This document shows, one piece after another, positions 42,966-56,600 of a stretch of DNA of 64,000 nt (positions within the stretch are counted from its first letter, which is position 1; each line of letters starts with the position of its first letter). This stretch comes from Setoptus koraiensis (Eukaryota > Arthropoda), in the NCBI GenBank assembly GCA_048013815.1, contig CM106586.1:17360001-17424000 (forward strand), given 5' to 3'. Under the pieces are notes generated by a model. It worked only from the letters and a program-made list of their open reading frames with translations. It was not told the DNA's origin and searched no databases. A program made the translations under genes and the position numbers.

Positions 42966-45439
42966 AGTCTGTATCGCTTCTAAACCGAAGCAGCGCGCCA
43001 GCAATCCAGTTCATTTGCAGCTCGCAAGCCTCAACTCGCAACTGGCAACTGGCAACTCACATCTATCCAATACTATTTTTCTAACGATGCTTGTTACCAA
43101 CAAACGGCCGCATAGTAGGCCATTGGCGCCGGGCCGGGCCAACAGGACTCAGGCTTGATCGCGTCGAGCGACAGACTCAGCTGAGATTGCTCACCTGAGT
43201 CATGCGGCCTTGCCAGCCATGCAAAGCCATGCGATGCAAGGTGTGCAAGTTGCATCATATTGTTTTGTGAGTGCGTTTCGATGCGATTCGTCCAACAACG
43301 ACGACGACGACGGCGCTGAGCAGACACAGACGAGCTCTGGCAAAACATTAGTGGCAACTAGAGACGAAGAAGAGAACGCTCCGCTTCGAAGCAGCAGCAA
43401 CAGCAGTTTAGGCACCATTTGAGGCATCGCTCGCTAGTGGCTGGCTTGTTTATCTGGCTGGCTTAAGCCATAGACCAGTCGCACTTATGATAAATATTGT
43501 GTGTATAGCTGGCTCTTCGACGCACACACACACACACACTTGTTGTACATGGACTAATAGTGGCGACTTGGAGAGCCGACTTGAGCTGCGACTGCTTCGA
43601 GGATACACTTGAGTTGTTGCCGTATCCGTGTGTCACTTGTAGTTGCTGTGTTGTTGTTGTTCTTATCGTCTTATTGTAGTTGTGTGTTTGTATCAAGGTG
43701 TTACAAGTGTTAATAGTAACTATATAGTTAGTAAAAATAATAGATCGCTGTTGCTGTTGCTGTTGTTGCTGTTGCTGTTGTTGTTGTTATTGGTGGTTGC
43801 GGCCACTGGAGAAGAGCGAACGGAGAAAGAATTTAAGTTTGCACAAGTAGTAAGCACACACAAGTAGTATATCACTCAAATCGCATAGATGTGAGTAATG
43901 TGTGCTCAGATGCTAATGTTTCCATGATTATTAAGAGGATACAAATTCAAATATTAACTCGTTAAAGTAACTAGTATCACTACCAATCAAACTACCTGTG
44001 CGAGTGTAACATTTTCTTCTTGTGTTTTAGTCAGTTCATGTTGTTAGCCATCAGCAGCGGCGGCGGCATCAGACTAGTCAACGAGCCTAGCATTCATGTG
44101 TACACAAGTTTAATGTTGCATCATAGACACAGCACAAACAAGACGAGCCAAGTCAACGACAACGACACGACGACGACGACGACGACCAGACGACAAGACG
44201 ACAAGACACCAAGGCGAGAATAACCCAGAAATTATAACTAGCCACTAACTAACTAGCGCAGCAATAGGAAGATGACATATTGGCATCATTAGCGAGCGAC
44301 CACTGATAAGAGAATGATTCGCGGAATCAAGTGGACAAAAACTAGATTATATTTAATCGTTATTATTGCTAGTGTTTAGTTGTTATTAGCGCTCATGTGT
44401 TAGTGTTAGTGTGTGTGTGTGTACCTGTTAGCAGCGAGCCGGATAGACAAAATACTGTATATTATCAGACATGACGACACATTATTTTGGAGTCATCATC
44501 ATCACTCTTTTCATATAACGCTCATACGATCATACATCATCTATCAAGATAGCTTTTGATCACACAACATTGTGACCCCGCTACACTGACAGTGCGCCTG
44601 CATACACGACCAGCATCACGCAACACTAATGAATAAACGGCTAGATTTGGCCAAGTTCGCAAGTCGATCAACGTCTAATATCTAATACATACATACATAA
44701 TAACACAGCGCAAACATTCAAATAATTGTAGCTCATAATCCCAAGCAGTGGTCAGATTGAAATGACAAGTGCTCAGGTGACAAGTGACCAATTGCATCGA
44801 TAATTAATAACAACCAACAATAACCATCAACAAACCAAGAAATAATTAGCAGTGCAGGGCCCCAGCCAGCCAGCCATTGAGAGCCCCAAAAGAATCTGCG
44901 AAGAAGGCGCAAGAAAGAATTATCTTCAGTGCACACAACAACGAAGAAATAAGAATACCAATAAGAACACAACAACCTGTTAACACACACACACACTCAC
45001 ACACACAATTGATTCGCCCGTGTGCGCAGGCGTGTGTGTCTGTTGAACAGTTCGCAGGCCAGTTCGCTGTGCCGCCGTTGGTGGTGCTTCTTTTCGGCTA
45101 GTCCACACCAGCCAAACCAACTGTTGAATTCATTGACCAAGGTACCTGGATACGCACACACACACACACAAATTATTTATTCCAAATAATTATTGATTCC
45201 ATTAACATATTATTAATATTATTATCATTTTTATCATCGCTTATATTTAAAACAATTGAATTGCAATTTTGTTAGTTTGTTTTAGCCAAAGCGCCGGACT
45301 CAAATTATCATCATTTAATCATTATTGCCACAACAATCGCTGGTATCGATTGAGCCCTAAAAGCAAATTTGTTTCTCGTCAGCACCAATTGTGACACACA
45401 ATTTTATCAATCTAATTGCCACCCGCTGTACACCAACAG

Positions 45440-45533
45440 GAGAATCAAACGAATATCGGTTATTATCACTATTTTATTAATATAGTCGTTAACAACAATT
45501 ACAATCGTCCATTATTCCTCACAAGCACAAACA
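45440..45533 (+). other. Probable 5' leader exon of the claudin-like gene
   Basis: A CACCAACAG acceptor at 45439 precedes 94 bases of A/C-rich leader ending ACAATGG, a favourable start-codon context. An upstream donor candidate is AAG/GTACCT near 45141. Confidence 0.4.
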
Positions 45534-48500
45534 ATGGCCTGTTCCGCAGTTACCCTGTCCATTGCCACCATCATGTCTATCATAGCCATAGCATGTTTGG
45601 TTATATCGTTCACCACAGACAATTGGTACGAATTCCGACTCGATAGGAATAAAACGAGGGGCATTGATGCCGTCACAGGTGCTGTAAATCCCGAGTTCGA
45701 CACAGACTACAGATATTTTAGCCGAGACGAGGGACTATTTAGATTGTGTTTCGTTGATAAGAAGCCAAAAAATCTCAAGACATACTTGTCGCCAACACAG
45801 TCCGAATGTATTAATATCAACTATCACATACCCGAAGACGAAGAGACGGATCAATATGACAGTATGAGATGGGAAAGATTGCGTAAGTTTTTTCTCACCA
45901 CTGGTGTATACACACAAGTAATGATTCTTGACAGCATATTTATCATCATGTTGTTCCTTTTGTCACATCACCAATTTAACATGAAAAAAAACATCATTTT
46001 TCCCTTCGTATTTATCATCATCACAAATCATATTTAATGCTAATTATGGAAATTGCTCAATTAACATGCATCTCAACAAACCAATCCACGACCAAATAGA
46101 TATCGCCAGATCTGTTGTAGCTCTCTACATCGTTGGATTCTTCTTTTTGTTCCTCTCATTCTTCACCGGACTAGCTGGTTGCTGGAAAAGGTCACACGCC
46201 AATTTAGTTGCAACAGGAATCCTACAACTAATTGCAGGTAAGTGCAGGGATTGACCTTTAGTTTGCTAGCTCAATGAATGAAATTGCCTGAACAACATGA
46301 TTGCTAGTAATTCTGTTGGCTCATGTTGGACCACCAGCTAGCAAGAACAAAGTACAATCAGGCCAACTTCAATTACTATAGATGTAATATCGCCTCTTAT
46401 TAATTGTTGTTAATTGACTCATTGCCTTAAAAAAATCTGCTCTTTTCACCTTTGCACAACCAACAAATAATCTCTTGGTATTCGATCGGTGATGAACATG
46501 ATGATAATATCACACAATTGCAAACGAAAACCTATTATCGAAAAACTCAAATATTTACTTGAAATCACTGTATCACCTTATCTAATATCTCTATCGGCAA
46601 CAACATCAACAATGCGACACCCAATTTGTTCATCATCATAATCATATACAATCCATCGAAACGTCCCTTTTACAAAAATCAACAATTGAAAAAATGGACT
46701 ACTATTGCCCTGAGTAGCCTCCTTAGATACTGGATCGATGGCCTTGTTTCATGCTTGCCTCTTCTATGATCATCATAAACTCAAAGATAAAGACTCGTAT
46801 AGCAGATGGCCTGAGGTAAGAACCACCACTGATAACTAAAAATAGCTTTGCAGTCACTGATTTGAACTTAGAATGTAACGCCATCACAAGCTGCTGCATG
46901 AAACTAACTCAAGATACTTATACACACAGAGAAAAAAGCCCAAGTAGCAATAGCCTATGCTCATCAAGCCTGCTGGATGACAACTCGTTTTATATCCATG
47001 CTCATAGTTTCAGCAAATAGTGATGATCAGCAGGTAGTTTAGAGAGAGAGAGAGATTGTGTACGGTATACATCAGCTTGACCAGAGCGATCGTCTCGATG
47101 GTCAACATGCAGTAGATTGCAAATGAGACCATACGAACAGATTATGTGATAGCTGCTGCGTTCATGGCTATCTCTGGTTTATGGTAGAGAAGGAGATATG
47201 CAAAAGCAATACAGCATCATAATTGAGCTCTTCATTTACAAGTTTACCTACCAACACATGAGCTAGAGAGAACTTTGATGTTCAGAAAGCCTCAAAAGTT
47301 GAGTCAAGTTGACCGGACTGTGTAGCATATATTAATATGTTTAAATTGATTGATACACAGAGGCGAGATGGTTGTCGTCTCCCTCTTCTTCAATCGCTTT
47401 ATCAGTTACTGTGTATTCACTGATCAGCCTTGATCTAGTGAGTAAACTGTAGCAACTCTTGCGCTCTGATTTCAGAATGCACTCATTTAGAAATCCGGAT
47501 TCATCCTTCATGAGTTAGACACACCGTAGCAGCGTTTATAGTGCAACACTGCATAAAGTGCGATTGGGCAAGCCAATCTTTCCTAGACACTGACAGTTCG
47601 CGAAGCGGACTAATGAACAGTGATAAAGAAAGGTAGCAGGAGTGGAGAAGAGTTACTTGTACCTAGATTAGAACAGAGATAATTTATATTAGCGGCGCAT
47701 CAGTTTACAGGTTCATTTGAGAGAAATATTGTCTTTTTTGCCTTGCATATCACCTCCAAATTGACGCTAAAACTAAAGCTCATGATAGTTTAATTGAAAC
47801 ACATACGATAATGCTAGAATAGTAATAATAACATTCACGCAGAGTTTACTTGATATATATTACACATAACGACGAGATTTAGTGCCCAAGTTGCGTGCAG
47901 TGCGATCGCATCTTGATCAGGTTAACTATTTGTGCATCCGAACCCTATGGCGTTTGATTCCATCATCATGTATGATTCGATCTGGCACGACGCATTTAAT
48001 TAGTTTTCTCACATGAGCCATGTATCGCCCATAGCTAGATAGTCCATAAGCGTATTTTACTTGTTCGTAACTGAAGTGCCGTTCAGTTCTTCCACTCTGA
48101 GAGGATCATGGACGTTCGTGAAAATTCTTGATCGCACATGAATCGTGGAAGGAAAAAAAAGAATACTAAATCTCATTGATAGTTTGAATGAAGGCACCAT
48201 CAATACATCAATACATCTGTGATGAGATGAGCTTTGTGTTTTCGCTAAATCATGATTGTGTTCTATCTTTGAATATTGATCACGATCACTTGTAGAAAGC
48301 TTATAATCAAAATCCAAGTTCTAGTCATCATCCTTAGCTATTAGATAATAATATATTGTCCACAGTGTCTACGAAACACAGCCACACTATTGCGAACCTT
48401 TCTAATGCTCTTTAAATGATTATCATTTGAATCATCTAAATATCATAAATTGGAACATATTCATAATCAACTAACATGTTGAATCAATCTCTGAATAACG

Positions 48501-49955
48501 TTCCCTCTTCATGCGACCGTCACCCCTTAGTATAATCTACTGACATGTCCATTTTGGGAAAACGATTTTGTTGTTGAAAAAATCAATTGTTACTTGCGGT
48601 CAACCTAACTCACTCTCTATCGTTCTGCGACACGAACTACAATATGTAATGCTTGTCCATGTTTTCTATCATATGGCAACAAAAAGTTAGGACCGTTAGT
48701 TTTTTTCTTCTTTGCATGAAATTTGCATGAATTCTCCTGGATGACGTTTATGCTATTACCAAATCATAAGCTAACTACTACTTATAAATTAACAATGCCT
48801 TATAGCAGCGCAACCAAACTGATAGTAATGCTGAGATTTACTGCTACTTCCGACCACTTGCCCCCACTGTTGGGTTTACTCCAACAACACTACCACCAAC
48901 CAAACTAACTAACCGCTTTCATTTTATGCATCACAATATCTCACCTAATCACGATTATGCTCACATTCATCCCATGTAATCGTTTTCTTCAACTCTCAAA
49001 TTTGTGTGATGGTACAATACCTGAATATGGCGTTTATTTATACTTATCATTAACATATAATATACTGTTGAAACTATCTATGGCAACGACACTAATAATA
49101 TTAATAATAACAACAACAACTGCCGAACAACCATCATTGAATCATTGCTTACTAACAACTTGTCGAACAACGCAACGAATTGATCGATTAAACAAACATC
49201 CTTTTACATACTCAAACATCATCGCCATTAAAAACAACCAATTGCCAAACTAAACTAAACCGGACCAAACGATTATTCAACTGACTATTGACCATTAAAC
49301 ACCTACCATCATCTTTTATTGATATCATGCCATTATTATAATCATTATTGTTGCGTCTGTATGTTTGTGTATGTATGCGCACTTTCTACCTACAATAATC
49401 ACCCATCATCATCAAATTTTTATACAATACCAATCACACAAAAACAGGAGCTCAAGTATGGAACTGAAACATATTATGGATGGTCTTATGTAGTAGGATG
49501 GGTTGGTATTGTGGAGTGTTTAGTGGCTGCAATCATGTTCATATCGGCAGCTAGATGTATTAGGAGTGAGAAAAGAACTGAACAAGCCAAGAATATGCAA
49601 TATCTTATGCCAGTTTATCCAGACAAAAGAGCTCCATATGCCTACAGTTATGCCTATCCTAGTAGCATGTATAATTATCCTCAGCAGCACATGACAAGTG
49701 AGTATGACTGCAATTGATTTGAACTAAATCTTCTCCTCTCGCATATATGGACGTAGACATAATGATTACATGCGAACGAAGAGATAATGGCATATAAATA
49801 CGCCAAAAAGTCACAAATAGACCCGCGAGCTATGGCAGAGTTTTCATCTCTTTATGTTTGCGTCTTATTGTACACAACTGTGATTTTTCATTGTGTTTAA
49901 CAGTTGAAGCTCATTGTGACTCTTTGTTATTTGTGTCGAGTGTATCTACCTGCGT

Positions 49956-50001
<46 letters not shown>

Positions 50002-50142
50002 CCAGTGAAGATATTTCCATTCTTATAGTACTAATCTCCTATCTAATTGTTTACTCATTGGGTATTATCATTATTTTTTATTTTAATTTCATAACAATCA
50101 CCAGATCCTTACAATGCCATGCCAAGCCCCTACGCCTATTAA
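45534..50142 (+). CDS. Claudin/PMP22-superfamily four-membrane-span protein, five exons, 290 aa
   Basis: I joined five exons with matching phases: 45534-45882, 46100-46237, 46718-46815, 49448-49697 and 50105-50142. Each intron is GT-AG with strong donors (GTAAGT, GTAAGT, GTAAGA, GTGAGT). The 290 residues have TM1 (about 7-26), a long extracellular loop with W31, GLF (67-69), C72 and C92, which is the W-GLW-C-C pattern of claudins, and an NKT glycosylation sequon at N39. TM2 (about 118-142) sits in exon 2, TM3 (about 153-172) spans exons 2-3, TM4 (about 207-230) is in exon 4, and a Tyr/Pro-rich cytosolic tail ends PSPYAY. The conserved-looking tail motif LQYLMPVYP-type (here MQYLMPVYPDK) supports a defined subfamily. 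The role is probably septate-junction or channel-auxiliary, as for claudin-like and stargazin-like proteins; the exact member is unknown. Confidence 0.88.
46816..49447 (+). other. Third intron of the claudin-like gene (2.6 kb)
   Basis: The intron is AT-rich and longer than the other introns. It holds a GA run (about 47041-47055) and no coding sequence I can support. Short open frames at 48057-48317 and 48957-49253 are chance-like. Confidence 0.75.
49956..49999. repeat. (TC)n microsatellite within the last intron
   Basis: About 20 CT repeats lie upstream of the terminal acceptor of the claudin-like gene. Confidence 0.95.
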
Positions 50143-50979
50143 AGAAATTGAATGCAATCCATAATAGTTCAGTTGGTTCAATTCCTTGTATCCAAACTGG
50201 GATCGCAAACACACTCACACTCCAATGAATATGCCAGAGCACAGAAGAAGAATAAAATGGAGTCAAATGTAAATATTCGAGTGATAAGCCCGAGGAATCA
50301 ATAGCAACTTTGACAACTGTTTACATTCACAAGTACCATTATCAAAATTTAGCTATTTTAATGTCTGCGAGGCTATCATATTATCAATCGGCAACATCGC
50401 AAAAATCACATACACACACACAAACACATTTCGTAATCGTAATCATAAAGGCCTCGTCTGTTTAGTAGTTATTTTTTAAAGAAGAAGGTAGTAGTGAATG
50501 ATATATGAATCCTTAAGCGCTCCATCAATCGAGCGTTCGATCAATCAATTCATCAATCAATCAATCAATCAATCATGCTCATAATGTAAAGATGGCTAAC
50601 TGTGTTACATCAAGAGAGTTATGGTTGTATATATCGTATACTATACTCAAAAGGATAATAGATCACACTAATGCAAGCCCACAATAGATTGCCATATGTT
50701 AAATCGAGATTTGAAGTAGGCCAAATCTGTTTTTCGTTTACCCTCAACATCTCACAACTAGCTCAAATTAAACAAGGATCCTCATACTTACTTTCTCGAT
50801 GTAAAGCGATTTTTTCAAAATGCTACTACATATATTCTACCACACCGAAGCAACGAATAATACCAACTTTCCTTTATCATCGTCATTAATTGTATTTTGT
50901 TTTTGCACACGTCAAAAAGAACTAAATCTTACTTTAATCTTCATGCTCTCCCACTAATATGATTAGAATGACACCAACC

Positions 50980-51025
<46 letters not shown>

Positions 51026-51521
51026 TTGTTCTATACAGTATACAGTTTTTATGATAATTTATGAATTTGAATCCTTTTGTATATAGTGGAAATCTATGCA
51101 AAACAACTAAAGTTATTGTCGGAAAAACCGTAGACATAATTCAATCGAATGATAGTTGTCCGATGTTAGATGCTCATGAGTAAATTTCTCTGAAACGCCA
51201 GCTATAATTTAGATATTTACAGTATTGAATTTGTGATACAAACAATAAATATATTTAATTGAAAGGTAACAACACAATCTCGTGAAAAGTTATAGACTTG
51301 TAACATATCAAGTTGAGCCATGTCCGATATGGATTCGAAAGACTAGACTGAATCATAGACAGAAGCCTCAACAGAATATCATTGTTGTAAATTGTAAATA
51401 CCTGTTGATAATTGCTGGCTTCGTTTTCTTATTGAAGTCTTTTTGCTCTATAATCAACAACTTTTCTTCCTTCTTCCGAACTGCAAGAATTCTTACTAAA
51501 AAAATTTTCAACGTATTTCGG
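50143..51521. other. 3' UTR and intergenic region
   Basis: It contains AATAAA (about 50250), an ATCA tetramer run (about 50540-50574), a (CA)n run at about 50982-51021 and AT-rich sequence. No gene is seen. Confidence 0.6.
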
Positions 51522-52927
51522 TTACTGCCTATCGTAGACTGTAGGCGGCTGATAGGATGGAGGATCAGGTTGAGATTCTGCATTTGCATAACTTTCAGCA
51601 TTGTTGTTTCCACTTTGCTCCTGTTGCTTCTGATCTTGTCTCGATGGAATTCCAAGATATGATAAGTTATTTTGTCCATTAGCCACTATAGATGCCTGGA
51701 TGTGTGCAGCCAAACGCTGTTTTTTGGCGGCATCACAAGGATAGGTATCGTTATTGGTGATTTCTTCGCAGATTATATTCAGCGGCTGGTCTGGACCGTC
51801 TCTAGTGGCGATAACCTTTACTCCGTAATCGCGTTTCAGTTTCTCAAGCACTTCAATAGAATGGTGCAACAGAATTGGACAAATAACATAATTTGTTAAT
51901 TAATAATTTGTGTAACCACTCATTAGTTGACAATGAATATTTTGGATTGCAGCGTTCGTTGAGAGAATCACTACTACTTACCATGTGGAGGCATATCCTT
52001 CAGTGGCACCTCGGTCAGTATAGTTGCTGGCCAGCCTGTGGCCTCAGCAATCAGCTTTAATGTATCTACCGAAGGCACTTGATTCAGGCTTCTAGTTACT
52101 TCATCCAATTGATGTTGTTGGCCCTCATGATCGCTCTCTCCTTGTTCTGGAGCTGTTTGAGGTTGACTTTCATGAGATCTATAAACGCTTGGGTCGTTGC
52201 TTTGCTGAGGCGCTAGGGATGCAACTTCCTCACGCACAGGAACTGCCCCTTGTCCATCAGTGCTTTCTGGCAAGCCTGATGACTCTTGTTGATGTGAAAC
52301 ATAAGTGTTTTCCGGTTGTGAAATATGGTAAGACGATGTATCATAATGATTTGAGTCACCATCATGAGACGCTTCTCTAGTTGCGTGCTCGGGAATATCT
52401 GGCGATGAGTAACTGTAGATTTCGCTTGTTTGATTGTCTCTAGTCGGTAGGTACGCTTCTTGTGAATGCTCATATGTCAACTGAGGCATCTCATGCAAAG
52501 GTTGAGGTCTGTTCTCATAGGGTGGTGATACATAAATCGTCTCTTGTTGAGCTCTGTTGTCTGGCTCTTCCGACACAGCATACTCTTGCGAACTTGCTGA
52601 GTCAAGTGCCTCTTTTATTTCGTCTTTTCCATTTTGTTTCGAGTCGGCGCTTCCGTAACTCGTGCCCAACTTTGGGGTCCATGAGGAAGTTGTGCTCTCT
52701 TGGGGACGTTCTAATGTGGCACTATTGGGCTCTTCACCGAGCCGATACAACTCTACAGATGCAGCTTCTTTCAACGGTTCTAGTTCTGCCTCCCGTCTAC
52801 TGTCTGATTTTTCTATTTTATTGTGTCCAGGCTGATTAGATTGACTGATAGGTGTTGCATCGCTAGCAATAATAATTGAGAGCGCTAGCGACGAAATAAC
52901 CAAGTTTGATATTGTTATCTTGATCAT
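51522..52927 (-). CDS. Secreted low-complexity protein, two exons, 424 aa
   Basis: On the minus strand, exon 1 is 52927-51982 and exon 2 is 51850-51522, joined over a 131-bp intron (GTAAGT to ATTGAAG, phase 1). Without splicing, exon 1 would stop two codons after the donor. The joined junction reads PPHVLEKLKRDYG. A signal peptide covers about residues 1-24. Residues 25-270 are disordered and rich in Ser, Glu, Gln, Pro and Tyr, with many YxxP-like and SH/HE pairs. Residues 270-360 look like a small folded helical region (VDTLKLIAEATGWPATI, EKLKRDYGVKVIA) containing two cysteines. The tail is Gln/Asn/Pro-rich. No family is recognised. It could be an extracellular matrix, cuticle or saliva component. 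Confidence 0.75.
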
Positions 52928-53103
52928 GATTGGTTATTATTGATAGATTCTATTGTCTAGTTTCTATAAATTGATAGAGTATGCAATATTCTGAGATGAC
53001 AATTACTATCTATTGAAACATTCACTCAAGAGATGAATTGTCAAATTGAACTTAAATTGACAAAATAGTACGACCTGAAACTATAGCCATGGTTTAATAA
53101 CAA

Positions 53104-53373
53104 ATGAGTGTGAACTTGATCATGATGCTCTCTGTCTCTCTACTTGTATGCATTACTTCAAGATGCTCTGGTAATAACTGGCTAACAGTATCAACCATAA
53201 TCATGGTGGTCGTGACGCTCTTATTACGTTTACTTTCACTTCCGACAAAACGCATAATCAGGTTAAGGTTTGTGATCTGTTTTATAAACTCAAAAAGTTT
53301 GAAAGAAAAGATGTTTGCTCATGCCAATATTCGTACACTATCCAGTTATTCACGATCGTATCGTACATCATAA
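53104..53373 (+). CDS. Small open frame with signal-peptide-like start, 89 aa (doubtful)
   Basis: The frame starts with ATG, has a hydrophobic N-terminus ending CSG at about 22-24, and is followed 19 bp later by AATAAA (53392-53397). It begins 177 bp from the divergent start codon of the secreted low-complexity gene, so both could share a promoter. The second hydrophobic stretch (about 29-44) and the basic remainder do not resemble a family I know, and the length is within chance for AT-rich DNA. Confidence 0.25.
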   Translation: MSVNLIMMLSVSLLVCITSRCSGNNWLTVSTIIMVVVTLLLRLLSLPTKRIIRLRFVICFINSKSLKEKMFAHANIRTLSSYSRSYRTS

Positions 53374-53601
53374 CGATGTGCCTTGACCACAAATAAAACT
53401 TTCACATCAACCTAAACCATGGAACCAGTCACGCTTGTCTAAAATATTTATTTCCTTCCTATGTCCATGTTGGTAACTGTATTAGGATAGTTGAAAGGTA
53501 TGAGTGTGTCTGCTTATCTGTAACAAGTTGTTTATGTAATTATCCACTCGATAGGAAGGGCTTAATTGATTGCATGTAGTTAACACCATTTCAAATTGAA
53601 A

Positions 53602-53603
<2 letters not shown>

Positions 53604-53672
<69 letters not shown>
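53604..53672. repeat. (GA)n microsatellite, about 34 units
   Basis: A pure GA dinucleotide run, the longest perfect microsatellite in the window. Confidence 0.97.
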
Positions 53673-53676
<4 letters not shown>

Positions 53677-56600
53677 GAGCTGAACGAGAATCTTAGAAAG
53701 CTCGAGGGGATGAACTGTATCATCCTACATCATCTGATGTACTTGAGATCAGATACAACGCCTTGACATTAATAGTTATTGCCAAAATGATAATATGGTG
53801 GTATTGGGATAGGTCTTAGCTCCTTTGCGAATAACAGAAGCATACAAGCCATTAGTAAACAATACATGTTAGATTTCAATTTAGACTATATTGAATCACA
53901 CCTTCATACCGGAAATCTAGGTTCCAACCTTAAGTTCGAAGCAGGTGTTAATATTACTGCGATTACCTGAATTCACATTGACATTGTTGAGAGAGAATCA
54001 TTTCCTAAATGCTATTACAGATTTTATCTCTTATTTATTCAATCTGAAACTTTAAAAATGAACTAGATATATTGTTGATAATACTGTATATCAAGTAACA
54101 AGTTGATTCCGCATGTTCAGCACATAGTAATAGATAGATAACGAAAAAAAAGAGGTTTCGTTACGCTCATTAGGTCGTAGGTAACGGTAGTATAGTAATA
54201 ATTATTAGATAGCAATGGTCTGTTTATGATACTATATTCTAGGCAGATAGTGATATGGTAGGTCAGCGAAATGAAAGCAATCTTGTTTGGTCATCAGCAA
54301 ACCTGTCTTGAGACTGAGCAGCACTGCCGTTAGCAACGGCAGTGCTGCTCTGGCTTGAAGATAAATGTGACAAGATGACGAGAAGGAGAAAATGCATCAA
54401 CTATGTACATAATAAGTAGCGTAACATTGAATTTGTCTCTTTCAAAGTCTTGTTATTGCGGTAATATTAAGTTCAACAAATACTGAGACAGAGGGGAGAG
54501 AATGACCGAATCAGTTCCGTGCGCTGAGTTGAGAATTGATCTAAATATTTTTTGGATTGATTGTATAACTACTTTGAGATAAGATAATACCAGTGATTAT
54601 AACCAATGAGCCTGTGGTTTTTCAGCTCCCATGTGTCCTGAATATTGCCCAGCCCAGTCGGAGAGCTAGAAGAGAGTTAGCGGTTTAAACGTGAAACCCA
54701 CAAGGCTTATTGGGATCATAATAATTAGCACCAGAAACTTTATGAATTCTTTGATTATAACTATCGATTTGGACTAGTCAATCATTAAGTTAGATACCGG
54801 ACCGATCTGAACGTTCCAACAATGTTGATTCATGAGATATCTTCAACTGTTTAATGGTCATTTAATATTGTTTCTACTATCTTGCCGGTTTGCTCTGGAA
54901 GAAAGATTCATGGTAACAGGTAATGAAATGAGCAATATTATGATTAGTGCGATCATATCCGCCGGGTCAATTTGTCTTTGAGATCTTTCTATTCTAAGCA
55001 CGTCCCTGTTTTTGTTACAGTAATCATTGGTTAGTCCTCTAATTGGAAAATCTTAAAACCTATCGAGACAATTCGTCATGAAAGCTATTAACTATGTGTA
55101 TGATACAACTGTATAAGACATTAGAATTATGAAGTAATGTGCAATCATGGATCAGTGCTTTGAGAGAAATGAATGTTGATTCTAGGTGACAAAAATGGTT
55201 TTCTAAATGATCTCAGCTTTCAATTATACTGATAGATCAAATGGAAAACCCGTTTTTGCAACTCTAATACTATTCCGTATCGTTTTCTTAACAATTGAAA
55301 ACAGCAATAAGGTAGCAATAGAAGAATTGCTTATAGTTCATTAGTTTACCGGATACCTATTAGAAGGAATTCAATCTACTGTCCCTCGGTAATCGATTTT
55401 CAGGAAATCGTTCATAAGTCTTTATAAAAACAGAGGATTTAAATAAATAAGTCCCGAATAAATTCTCGAGTTGAAATTCTTGATTGGCACATGTAGCTGT
55501 GTGAAGATGGTCTGGAGGATTGCTGGCTGAAAGTTTGATGCTTATGATGGTTTGAAATAATTATTGTCACATAATAATAGTCATAAATCTAAGTTGGTTT
55601 CACAACGAACCTGTTGATTGCGTGAATATTTTGGAGATGAGCTGACTCAGTAAATTATTACATCTGGTGCCTCAAATAGCCAACCAATGATTCGCCTCTT
55701 CTGTCTCAATATATCTTTTTGAGAACATCGAGATAATTAAACCGCGTCTAAATGCCATATCCTGATGAATGATTTGAAGGAACGACCATAAATACAATTT
55801 TGACATCTGCCTCAATAGAATGTATCTGTGATCAGTGTGGACCAGTCTTGAACATGGTGGTTGAATATCAGTGTCCGTGGCGATCGAGATGGAGTTGATG
55901 GAACCGAAAAACGGGGGTTTATCAAGCTGTTTGCTTATAATTCAGTTGCCAACCCATGCCTGTACGCCAGCATCGGTGCTCCTCTTCAATAGTCTTCAAG
56001 TTGGCGACGCCGCCGATAAAGATGAAGATTTTGATTACGATAGCTATACCATCGCCCATGATTAGAATTGTGCAAGTATCAGAATGATGATCATCAACAA
56101 TAATAATGCTACGCCGATGAATTTCGTGATGGTTGAGCCATAGAGTTAAGTGAGGGGATGTAGCGACTCGTATTAATGCAGCAAATATACCATCTGTGAG
56201 ATGATGCATTCTATGATGATGACGATGACGATGATAACTAGGAGGAAGAAGATATTGATGGTAATGAGAGACTAAATGATGCCCTGGTCTAGTCTGTGCT
56301 TCTTTCTAGTTATTCAACTTACAGCACAACTTCTTATTGCATCCAAAGATAAAGACGACGAAGGAATAGCGACTACATTATGGAGTGTTCCTTCAATTAG
56401 ATATATACTCGTTGAACTACATCAGAGCCATGCACATGCCGAGACGATGAGAGCTAAGAAGACGAAGATGATAGTATAGAAGGTTCACTCACGATGCGTT
56501 CATATGTGTTGTTCTTGCCTGTACTAGTATGTGTGTCTGTTTGTCTGTGCGTTTGTGCTTGATCCACCCCCAGATCTGCAAAAGACAGCAACAGTAGAAC

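Larger units (their letters stand above)
37059..45439. other. Large non-coding region upstream of the claudin-like gene
   Basis: No protein gene is supported. Contents include inverted repeats at 37372-37434, 39778-39846, 42324-42348 and 42941-42965, (GTT)n at about 38618, (GA)n at about 40240-40262, (GGC)n at about 40542, a CAACAACAGG-type array at about 40845-40920, CA runs at about 41565-41592 and 41606-41622, and (CAGA)n at about 42147-42178. Pyrimidine-rich acceptors near 44031 (TGTTTTAG) and 45439 (CACCAACAG) suggest spliced 5'-UTR exons of the claudin-like gene. Confidence 0.55.

Noticed and set aside
55871-56479. Two short plus-strand frames (64 and 67 codons), one with a hydrophobic start
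   Set aside because: They are short, have no splice or polyA support, no recognisable motif and lie in low-complexity AT-rich DNA.
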